In this document: in pieces, positions 1 to 6,463 of the stretch
Layout of the letters: each line of letters starts with the position of its first letter
How positions within the stretch are numbered: position 1 is the first letter of the stretch
Source of the DNA: an uncultured Synergistia bacterium
GTDB taxonomy: Bacteria; Eremiobacterota; SpSt-956; JAKJGF01
Direction: 5' to 3'
Length of the DNA stretch: 16,760 bases
Assembly: GCA_937888925.1 (NCBI GenBank)
Contig: CALARM010001035.1
Coordinates: 1 to 16,760 of the forward strand
Program-made: the position numbers and the translations under genes
The notes under the pieces: model-generated
Databases searched by the model: none
The model's input: only the letters and a program-made list of their open reading frames with translations
What the model was told of the DNA's origin: nothing

Positions 1-75
1 ACTTTCTTTATTACAGCCTGCAAATATGGCTATAAGTAAGAAGATAAGGACTGAAAAAATTAAAGTTCTTTTCAA
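1..75 (-). CDS. Start of a lipoprotein gene (partial, runs off left edge)
   Basis: Only the first 25 codons are present. They read as a lipoprotein signal peptide: basic start (MKRT), a hydrophobic stretch, then the lipobox IFAGC with the lipidated cysteine at residue 21, followed by polar NKES. The start codon would be TTG at 73-75. It is chosen because it gives the natural signal-peptide length and has an AGAGGT ribosome site (plus-strand 83-88) seven bases upstream. A well-spaced promoter lies just beyond. The mature protein is outside the window, so no function can be given. It is probably exported and anchored to a membrane. Confidence 0.75.
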   Translation of the reverse strand, partial: MKRTLIFSVLIFLLIAIFAGCNKES

Positions 76-109
76 AATTTCTACCTCTTTTCTATTTTAA
101 ATTTACATC

Positions 110-138
110 AGTATAGGGCAATTACATGATAAAATCAA
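110..138 (-). promoter_or_regulatory. Sigma-70-type promoter of the left-edge lipoprotein gene
   Basis: On the minus strand TTGATT (133-138) and TATACT (110-115) are separated by exactly 17 bases, a good vegetative promoter. The predicted transcript would start near 103, giving a leader of about 30 bases that contains the ribosome site at 83-88. It supports reading the gene at 1-75 as its own transcription unit rather than as readthrough from the gene at 265-1614. Confidence 0.6.
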
Positions 139-184
139 GATAGATTATATTTTTTTTATGACAGGATTCATCAAATATTCTCAC

Positions 185-264
185 GTGACACGTAACGCGT
201 TATGCGGCGAGGGAAACCTTTATTACATATTTCTACTTTTTAAGACTTACTTTTCACTTTTACC
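185..264. repeat. Heptameric repeat element, inverted pair (copy 1)
   Basis: Three forward 7-bp units at 185-205 (GTGACAC, GTAACGC, GTTATGC) are followed, after a 24-base spacer, by about five 7-bp-phased units in the opposite orientation at 230-264. On the minus strand these read GGTAAAA, GTGAAAA, GTAAGTC, TTAAAAA and GTAGAAA. The second block begins directly after the stop codon of the sulfatase-modifying-factor gene (TAA at 265-267). The arrangement, forward GTRA units then reverse-complement TYAC units, is shared with the other heptamer elements in this window. The TTAAAAA and GTAGAAA units are degenerate. Confidence 0.55.
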
Positions 265-1614
265 TTACTGCCGTACATCTTTCACGAGTCTGAACCCTAC
301 ATAAGGTGATGTTGTTACGGGTAAAGAACTATAGCGGTGTGTCGTTCGAAAATAAGAATTTTTACTTTTATTCCAGCTTCCTCCTCTGACAGTTTTGTAA
401 ATTCCGTCAGCAGGGCCGCCAGGATTTTTGTAAGGGCTCATGGAATAGTATTCAGGAATACACCAGTCACTGCACCATTCATATAGATTACCTGCCATAT
501 CCATTATCTTATCCTCTGAAGATCCTTCAGGGAAAGAACCGACCGGCATAATAGTTCCTTTACCGCCTGTATCGTTTGCACATTTGAAGGGATCCCATAT
601 GTCACCCCAGGTATATATCCTGTTTGTTTTCCCTTTAGCCGCCCGTTCCCATTCCGCTTCTGAAGGCAATCTCTTATAACACCATTTCCCGTAAGCTACT
701 GCACCGTACCAGGAAACACAGCATACCGGATGGTTTTCATAACCTCCCGGCTTAACAGTGTATTTATCTTCTGACCTGGTTATCCTGCAATATTCATTGG
801 TCAGGTCAATCCATTTGTATTCACTGTTATCTGTTTCAGCCATTTTTTCATTTAAGAACCTGCAATATTGACTGTTTGTAACTTCACATATATCTATCTT
901 ATAAGAATTGAGATATACTTTATGTAATGGTTTTTCTTCCGGCATACTATCTACATCTTTATCGGACGCACCCATATAGAATTCTCCTTCTTTTATTATG
1001 GCCATATGTTCTACAGGGGTGGAAGTCATTGTCGGTGTGGGTGTAAATGGAATTTTTGTAGGAGTCATTGCCGGAGTAGCAGTTTTTGTAGCTGTAGGAG
1101 TAACAGCGGGAAGAGGATGAGATAATTCTTCTTTATATTTTTTATTTTCACTTCCTGAAGTAATATCTACAAGTTTTTTCAGACTTCTTATATAATAATC
1201 TCTGTCGTTATTATTATAAAAGAAAGACCTTGCTTTCTCTACAAACACTATTGCTTCCTTTTTTTTACCTGTGTTGTAATAACAATCTCCTAAATTATAA
1301 AAGGCCGTTCCAAGTTTTTGATGACTTCCGGCGTTTTTAATAAATATTTTATAATTTGTTATAGCTTTAGTGTAATCGGCATTAAAATGATAGATAATGC
1401 CGGTATAGAAATAAACAGGCCAGCAGTTTTTATCTTTACTTTTAGCTTTATCAAGGATTTTCATAGCTTCTGTATAATTTTTTTCTTTTATAAGTTCTAC
1501 GGCTTTATCTACAAGTTTTTCCGCTTCTTTCGAATATTGCTGCCCTTTCAGTGAAAAACACTGGAAAAAAAATAAAAATATTATTATAATTATAAATAAT
1601 CTGAATGTTTTCAT
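265..1614 (-). CDS. Exported TPR protein with C-terminal sulfatase-modifying-factor (FGE-like) domain
   Basis: A 449-residue protein. Residues 1-25 are a hydrophobic export signal (MKTF, then an Ile/Phe-rich core). Residues 26-155 hold TPR-like helices. Residues 168-200 are a Pro/Thr-rich linker built on TPT and TAT units. Residues 203-449 are a sulfatase-modifying-factor (SUMF1/FGE) domain. Family landmarks are EVTNSQYCRFLNE, SWYGAVAYGKWC with RLPSEAEWERAAKG, YTWGD, MDMAGNLYEWCSDW, VRGGSW and VGFRLVKD. The cysteine pair that makes true FGE catalytic normally follows the RGGS motif; here that stretch (residues 410-430) has none. Formylglycine formation is therefore unlikely, and a binding role of the C-type-lectin-like fold is more plausible (inference). 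No ribosome site precedes the ATG. It is divergent from the Ser/Thr kinase gene. Confidence 0.85.
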   Translation of the reverse strand: MKTFRLFIIIIIFLFFFQCFSLKGQQYSKEAEKLVDKAVELIKEKNYTEAMKILDKAKSKDKNCWPVYFYTGIIYHFNADYTKAITNYKIFIKNAGSHQKLGTAFYNLGDCYYNTGKKKEAIVFVEKARSFFYNNNDRDYYIRSLKKLVDITSGSENKKYKEELSHPLPAVTPTATKTATPAMTPTKIPFTPTPTMTSTPVEHMAIIKEGEFYMGASDKDVDSMPEEKPLHKVYLNSYKIDICEVTNSQYCRFLNEKMAETDNSEYKWIDLTNEYCRITRSEDKYTVKPGGYENHPVCCVSWYGAVAYGKWCYKRLPSEAEWERAAKGKTNRIYTWGDIWDPFKCANDTGGKGTIMPVGSFPEGSSEDKIMDMAGNLYEWCSDWCIPEYYSMSPYKNPGGPADGIYKTVRGGSWNKSKNSYFRTTHRYSSLPVTTSPYVGFRLVKDVRQ

Positions 1615-1629
1615 AATTAAAATTTCAAT

Positions 1630-1662
1630 AAAAAAAAAATATTTCCTTCTGGTGGAAAATAT
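1630..1662 (-). promoter_or_regulatory. Hairpin plus T-tract upstream of the FGE-like gene
   Basis: Read on the minus strand, ATATTTTCC (1654-1662) pairs with GGAAATAT (1639-1646), with one bulged base and a seven-base loop, and is followed by ten T residues ending at 1630. This has the form of an intrinsic terminator placed 15 bases before the ATG of the FGE-like gene. No gene lies upstream on this strand, so it could be a leader attenuator or an AT-rich coincidence. The stem is weak. Confidence 0.3.
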
Positions 1663-1682
1663 GTTAAAGTAGATCGTGGGAA

Positions 1683-1795
1683 GTGAGAAGTGAGTCGTAA
1701 TCAGCGACTGGATGCAGAGATTTTGAGCTTACATGATAACAGTCCCGTATTACCCGTCACGCGTTACGCATCACGCATTACGCATCACTCATCAC
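1683..1795. repeat. Heptameric repeat element, inverted pair (copy 2)
   Basis: Forward units at 1683-1703 are GTGAGAA, GTGAGTC and GTAATCA. After a spacer come seven unbroken units in the opposite orientation at 1747-1795, consensus GCRTYAC (minus strand GTRAYGC). The second block is the cleanest array in the window and ends 23 bases before the ATG of the Ser/Thr kinase, so it fills most of the divergent promoter region between that gene and the FGE-like gene. Confidence 0.75.
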
Positions 1796-1818
1796 GATTA
1801 TAAAAATGGAGAAAGTTC

Positions 1819-3954
1819 ATGATTTTCTGTGTTAAATGTGGCTACCAGAACAGAGAAGATGCAAGATTCTGCCAGAAATGCGGTGGTAAGATAGTTTCTG
1901 TTACAGAAAGTGGTTCTCTGGGTAAAGGAACAATACTTGACGGACGATATGAAATAAAAAGAAAGATAAAATCAGGCGGTATGGGTTCTGTCTATGAAGC
2001 AATAGACAGGCGGTTTCCCGATAAGCCATGTGCTGTGAAGGAAATGCTTACTCAATCAACAAATCCCACAGACCAGCAGTACATGGTAAAAGCTTTCAGA
2101 AAAGAGGCGGAAATACTTCATGACCTTAGGCATCCCCATTTGCCTATTGTAAAGGATTATTTTATAGAACGGGGCCGTTATTATCTTGTCATGGATTATA
2201 TTGACGGTAAAGATCTTGAAACAGTTATTCAGGGATATTTCCCGATAGGAGTGCCTGAAGATAAGGTTCTTGAATGGTCAAAACAGATACTTGATGCCCT
2301 TGATTATCTACATTCCCTTTCTCCTCCAGTAGTTTACAGAGATTTAAAACCTGCAAATATAATGATAAAAAATGGCAACGAAAAAGTTATGCTTATAGAT
2401 TTCGGCATAGCAAGAAGAGTTTTGCCTGACAGCCAGACAACTAAAACGTCTATCGGGACTCCTGTTTTTGCAGCGGAAGAACTCTTTTACGGTAAACCTG
2501 CTCCGGAATCTGATATTTATTCTCTTGGTGCTACTATGCACTGTTTGCTGTCAGGTGAAATGCCTGTAGTGCCTTTTTCTTTTAAATCACTGAAAGAATT
2601 CAACCCCGATATATCTGAAGAACTGGAAGATATAGTTATGAAAGCTCTTTCTATGGCACCGAAAGATAGATATAGAAGTGCAAAAGAAATGAAAAAAATT
2701 ATTGAAAAATATGAAGAAAATAAGATAATAAAAAAAAATAAAGAAACTGTTAAGTTAAAAGAAGTTACAGAAAAGGAAGGAGATATATATGACGGAGAGA
2801 TAGAGGAAGATATAGGAAAATATGAAGTTAAGATTCAGACCAATAGTCCTCCTGTTATATCTTCTCTGGTTACTGCTATTCCACCGGCTCAATCCATTAC
2901 AGGGGCTAAGAAAAAGATTGTCTTTGCTCTTTTATCTGTTATTTTAGTAGCATCAGGAATTCTTGCTTTATGGAAGTTTTATTTTAATAATCCTGAAAGA
3001 CTTATTGAACTGGCAAAGGTAAATCGGAGTGACACAGACAGGGTTATAGAGCTATGTAATAAAGCATTGAGTTTAACGCCAGATAATAAAGAATGCCATA
3101 TTTTACTTTTACAGGCCTATCTTGATAAGAATGAAAAAGAGAAGGCCGGGGAAGAACTGAAAGAAGTCATTAAACTGGGAGAAGTAACATTAGAAGATTA
3201 TCGTACGTGGGGTGACGTTTTTTATGATTTAGAGGATTATACTTCTTCTGCTCTATGTTTTAAAAATGTCCTGAATAAAAAGCCTGATGATATAGATATT
3301 ATTGTTAAAATTGCCAGGTGTTATGAAGAACTTGGTGAGAATGAAGAAGCTGAAAAAAAATATAGAGAACTCGGAAATATATATCTTAACAATGATCCTG
3401 TAAAAGCAGTAGAAATTTTTAAGAAAATTCAGAATAAAGAAGGCCTTGCCAGATGCTATATGAAAATGGAAAACTATTCTGAAGCTGAAAAGTTGCTGAA
3501 GGAATTGTTTTATAAGGATAAGAGCAGGGAAGATTTAAAAAAAATGCTTGTGGAATGTTATATAAAAGAAGGACAAAAATCAGAAAGTAAATCTATTGAC
3601 ACAGCACTTGCCACATATGAGAAGGCATATAACCTTGATAAAAACAATATAACAGTAAAAAAATGTCTTGCTTCATGTTATTTGAAGAAAGCAGGAGCTT
3701 TTATTGTGAATAAAGATGTACGGAAGGCAGAAGATGTATGTGCGAAATTTGAGAGGCTTGGTGTGAACGAAGCAAAATTATGTGAACAGAAAGATAAGTG
3801 CCTGAAAGATATAAAGAAAATTAAAGATAAAATTGAAGCAGATAATAAATTACATGATAACAACAGCAGTTATATACCGGCTTATAATGGTCTAAATACT
3901 GAGCCGGAGCAAAAACCAGCACCACCTGAACCGACTCCAGATCCGATATTTTAA
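1819..3954 (+). CDS. Zinc-ribbon Ser/Thr protein kinase with TM segment and TPR tail
   Basis: A 711-residue membrane kinase. An N-terminal zinc ribbon has cysteines 4, 7, 18 and 21 (two CxxC knuckles). The kinase domain covers about residues 42-300, with a glycine-rich loop SGGMGSVYE (52-60), the ATP lysine K74 in AVK, the catalytic loop VVYRDLKPANIM (D175, K177, N180), DFG at 194-196 and SDIYSLG (231-237). All catalytic residues are present. The APE motif is altered to AEE (219-221). A charged linker leads to one membrane helix (about 366-388), then TPR-like repeats (about 393-660) that should lie outside the cytoplasm, and a Pro-rich tail. GGAG (1808-1811) sits seven bases before the ATG. 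It is convergent with the WD40 gene and probably opposed by the PP2C phosphatase at 12265-13137 (inference). Confidence 0.93.
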   Translation: MIFCVKCGYQNREDARFCQKCGGKIVSVTESGSLGKGTILDGRYEIKRKIKSGGMGSVYEAIDRRFPDKPCAVKEMLTQSTNPTDQQYMVKAFRKEAEILHDLRHPHLPIVKDYFIERGRYYLVMDYIDGKDLETVIQGYFPIGVPEDKVLEWSKQILDALDYLHSLSPPVVYRDLKPANIMIKNGNEKVMLIDFGIARRVLPDSQTTKTSIGTPVFAAEELFYGKPAPESDIYSLGATMHCLLSGEMPVVPFSFKSLKEFNPDISEELEDIVMKALSMAPKDRYRSAKEMKKIIEKYEENKIIKKNKETVKLKEVTEKEGDIYDGEIEEDIGKYEVKIQTNSPPVISSLVTAIPPAQSITGAKKKIVFALLSVILVASGILALWKFYFNNPERLIELAKVNRSDTDRVIELCNKALSLTPDNKECHILLLQAYLDKNEKEKAGEELKEVIKLGEVTLEDYRTWGDVFYDLEDYTSSALCFKNVLNKKPDDIDIIVKIARCYEELGENEEAEKKYRELGNIYLNNDPVKAVEIFKKIQNKEGLARCYMKMENYSEAEKLLKELFYKDKSREDLKKMLVECYIKEGQKSESKSIDTALATYEKAYNLDKNNITVKKCLASCYLKKAGAFIVNKDVRKAEDVCAKFERLGVNEAKLCEQKDKCLKDIKKIKDKIEADNKLHDNNSSYIPAYNGLNTEPEQKPAPPEPTPDPIF

Positions 3955-3974
3955 TTATACTTTTAATTATACTC
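3951..3974. repeat. 12-bp tandem duplication at the kinase stop codon
   Basis: Two adjacent copies of TTAATTATACTY (3951-3962 and 3963-3974) differ only in the last base. The first copy contains the TAA stop of the kinase gene, and the pair fills almost all of the 25 bases between the convergent stop codons of the kinase and WD40 genes. No terminator-like hairpin is visible in this gap. It looks like a small slippage duplication. Confidence 0.6.
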
Positions 3975-3979
3975 ACTGA

Positions 3980-6415
3980 TTATGGAAGCCATAGTATGTC
4001 AATACCTCCGTTAGATAGATATCCTTCTCTGTTCCATGTTATTATGGTAATAATATTTTTTTCTCCCTGTAAAAATGGGAAGAGTGAAAGATCAATAGTT
4101 ATTATATTTTTACCTTCACAGGTTTCTATTTCTTTATTATTCAGATATATCTGAACTTTACCGATACCTCCTCCCTGATCAAAGAGCTTTACCGTAAGTT
4201 TTTTATCTTTCCCTGGAGGTTCAGCTTTTATTTGAGGGAAAATGTGGAGGTCTTTCAGAGAAATTATTTCTCTGAAAGGTTCACTGTTGAATCCGGTTAT
4301 CTTTGCAAGTAGTCCCGGTTCGTAATAACAATCCTTCAATTGAAATAACATTACCGGTATATTGTTTGTGACAAAATGTATTGATTTCATACCCTTAAGT
4401 GTTGCGTCAAATCTGCAGTCTTCATTTATTACAGCCCAGTCATTCTCATCTGTCGATATGATTGTTCCTGATTCTTTGCCAGATATAGTATCCCATAGCT
4501 TTATTTTCATATCGTCTCCTGCAGTCGCTATTAATTTCCCTGACGGTGAAAAGGACATAGAATTAATTTTTTTCGAGTGGCCCTTCAGTGTTAGAATTTC
4601 TTTTCCTGTAGCTGTATCCAGTAATTTTATACCATTATTTACAGTAGAATAGGCCAGTATTTTTCCGTCACTACTGAATGAAACAGGCGGTAAACCCTCG
4701 ACCTGCAGGATTTTTTCCCATGTGTCTGCTTCCCATAATATTATTTCGATATCGTCACCGGCTGTTGCCAGTATATTGCCGGAGGGACTGAATGTGAGAA
4801 AGGTATTTAAGTTTTCTTTATCACCTGTTTCAATATTATGTATTTCCTCTCCTGTTTTTATATCTCGAAGACTTACTGTTGTTTTGTTCTTACTGTAAAT
4901 TTCGTTCCTTATCATGCCTGCAGCAAGGATATTATTACTGAGTGATAAAGATGTTACAATATTGGGAAGCTCTTTTACAATCAGTAATATATTATTTCCG
5001 GTAATATCGTATAACTTGACCGTATTTCCACATGCTGTGGCAATTGCACTGTCATCGCCGGTAAAAGCAATAGAAGTAATATAATGTTCTTTATCTTCTA
5101 TCTTTTTCAGCAATTTACCTGTTTTTATGTCCCAGAGTTTAACAGAAGAGGAACCTGAGCCTGCCAGTATGTCCCCCTTATGACTGAATATTACTTTATC
5201 TGTCACTTCGTTTTTTTCGTAAGGGTCTGTGAAATCTGTTTTTTCAATGGCAGGAAGAGATTTTCCTGTTTGTAAGTCCCATAACGTGATAGAGCTTTTT
5301 TCTTTCCCGTATTTATATTTTCCTGATATGTTATAGTCAGGATTGAATATATAATTTTTTATGATACAGGCAAGTATTTTTCCGTCAGGGCTGAAAGTAA
5401 GCGATGATATGTAATTGGCTTTCCCCTTTAGATGTCTTATCTGCGAACTTATATCTCCCATAGAGTCTATTGTACTTACATCCAGTAGTCTTACCATGTT
5501 ATCGTCACAGGCAATTGCAAGTGTCATTCCGTCAGGGCTGAATGATACTGATTCAACAGGGTAAGGAAATGCTTCGACTTTAAATATTTCCCTGCCCCTC
5601 AGAATATCCCACAGTATAATTTTTTTATCCTGGCCGGCACTTGCCAGAATTTTTCCGTCACGGGAGAAAGAAACAGATAGAACCGGTTCCGAATGTCCTG
5701 TAAGTGAATAAATCTTCTGCCCTGTAGAAAGAGCCCATATATCAACCATTTTATCTTCCGTTCCACACGCCAGATATTTTTCGTCTGAACTTATGGAAAT
5801 TGAGTATGCAGAACTATTAAAAAGGGCTATTTCTTTTTCGTTATTATTTAAGTCCCATACTCTTATTGTTCCGTCTTTGCCTGCACTTGCCAGTTTTTTT
5901 TCTTTCCGGAAAAATGTTAATGATAATACTGCTCTGGAATGACCGGTGATTGTAAAAACCTCTTTACCGGTTTCTACATCTAAAATATTTATGTCCCCCC
6001 TTTTATGTCCTCCCAGAGCAAGTAATTTACCATCATAGCTAAAAGAAAGACATTCTACTACTGTATCCGGTTTTTTTATTTCCCGGATTACTGTTCCGTC
6101 TGTGACAGACCATAATGTTATTGCTCCGTAGGAACTTCCTCCTGCAAGAATATTACCGTCAGGGCTAAATGAGAGAGACAGAATGCTTTCGGAATTTCCG
6201 TAGAAGGTTTTGAGTTCTTTCCCGGTTTTTACATCCCATAATTTTATTGTTCCGTCAATACTTCCACTGGCCAGAAACCTGCCGTCAGGGCTGAAGGAAC
6301 AGGCCCATACTGTATCAGAATGGCCTGACTGTGTTACAAGTTCAAGTTTTTGACTCGAGGAAATTGAAATAACAGATAAAACAAAGATAAATGTACAGAG
6401 TAAGATTTTATTCAT
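3980..6415 (-). CDS. Exported WD40-repeat protein, 14 blades, caspase-family linker but no caspase
   Basis: An 811-residue protein. Residues 1-21 are a signal peptide (MNKILL, hydrophobic core, SISSSQ). About 14 WD40 units follow (residues 29-655), recognisable by repeated FSPDGKILASAGxD and IKLWDxxTGK motifs, enough for two seven-bladed propellers. Units 7-11 are the most divergent. After residue 655 comes a conserved tail with DWAVINEDCRFDAT, CYYEPGLLAKITGFN and GGGIGKVQIYLNNKE. From family knowledge, this tail normally links WD40 repeats to a C-terminal caspase-like (C14) domain, but here the protein stops right after NREGYLSNGG. A scaffold role outside the cytoplasm is likely (inference). 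The ATG has no ribosome site and directly follows the T-tract of an intrinsic terminator. The gene lies 48 bases downstream of the NHL gene. Confidence 0.9.
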   Translation of the reverse strand: MNKILLCTFIFVLSVISISSSQKLELVTQSGHSDTVWACSFSPDGRFLASGSIDGTIKLWDVKTGKELKTFYGNSESILSLSFSPDGNILAGGSSYGAITLWSVTDGTVIREIKKPDTVVECLSFSYDGKLLALGGHKRGDINILDVETGKEVFTITGHSRAVLSLTFFRKEKKLASAGKDGTIRVWDLNNNEKEIALFNSSAYSISISSDEKYLACGTEDKMVDIWALSTGQKIYSLTGHSEPVLSVSFSRDGKILASAGQDKKIILWDILRGREIFKVEAFPYPVESVSFSPDGMTLAIACDDNMVRLLDVSTIDSMGDISSQIRHLKGKANYISSLTFSPDGKILACIIKNYIFNPDYNISGKYKYGKEKSSITLWDLQTGKSLPAIEKTDFTDPYEKNEVTDKVIFSHKGDILAGSGSSSVKLWDIKTGKLLKKIEDKEHYITSIAFTGDDSAIATACGNTVKLYDITGNNILLIVKELPNIVTSLSLSNNILAAGMIRNEIYSKNKTTVSLRDIKTGEEIHNIETGDKENLNTFLTFSPSGNILATAGDDIEIILWEADTWEKILQVEGLPPVSFSSDGKILAYSTVNNGIKLLDTATGKEILTLKGHSKKINSMSFSPSGKLIATAGDDMKIKLWDTISGKESGTIISTDENDWAVINEDCRFDATLKGMKSIHFVTNNIPVMLFQLKDCYYEPGLLAKITGFNSEPFREIISLKDLHIFPQIKAEPPGKDKKLTVKLFDQGGGIGKVQIYLNNKEIETCEGKNIITIDLSLFPFLQGEKNIITIITWNREGYLSNGGIDILWLP

Positions 6416-6457
6416 AAAAAAATAAGAGTAACCTGTGATATTTCACAGGTTACTCTT
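6416..6457 (-). terminator. Intrinsic terminator between the NHL and WD40 genes
   Basis: A perfect 15-bp stem (AAGAGTAACCTGTGA at 6424-6438 against its complement at 6443-6457) closes a four-base loop. On the minus strand it is followed by A and seven T residues that run directly into the ATG of the WD40 gene. It should end the transcript of the NHL/TolB-TPR operon. Because its T-tract touches the next start codon, it must also limit or control expression of the WD40 gene. Confidence 0.85.
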
Positions 6458-6463
6458 TTCTCC

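Noticed and set aside
265..1010. Variable-protein target of a diversity-generating retroelement
   Set aside because: The fold fits, but there is no reverse transcriptase, no template repeat and no adenine-biased variable tract that I can see.
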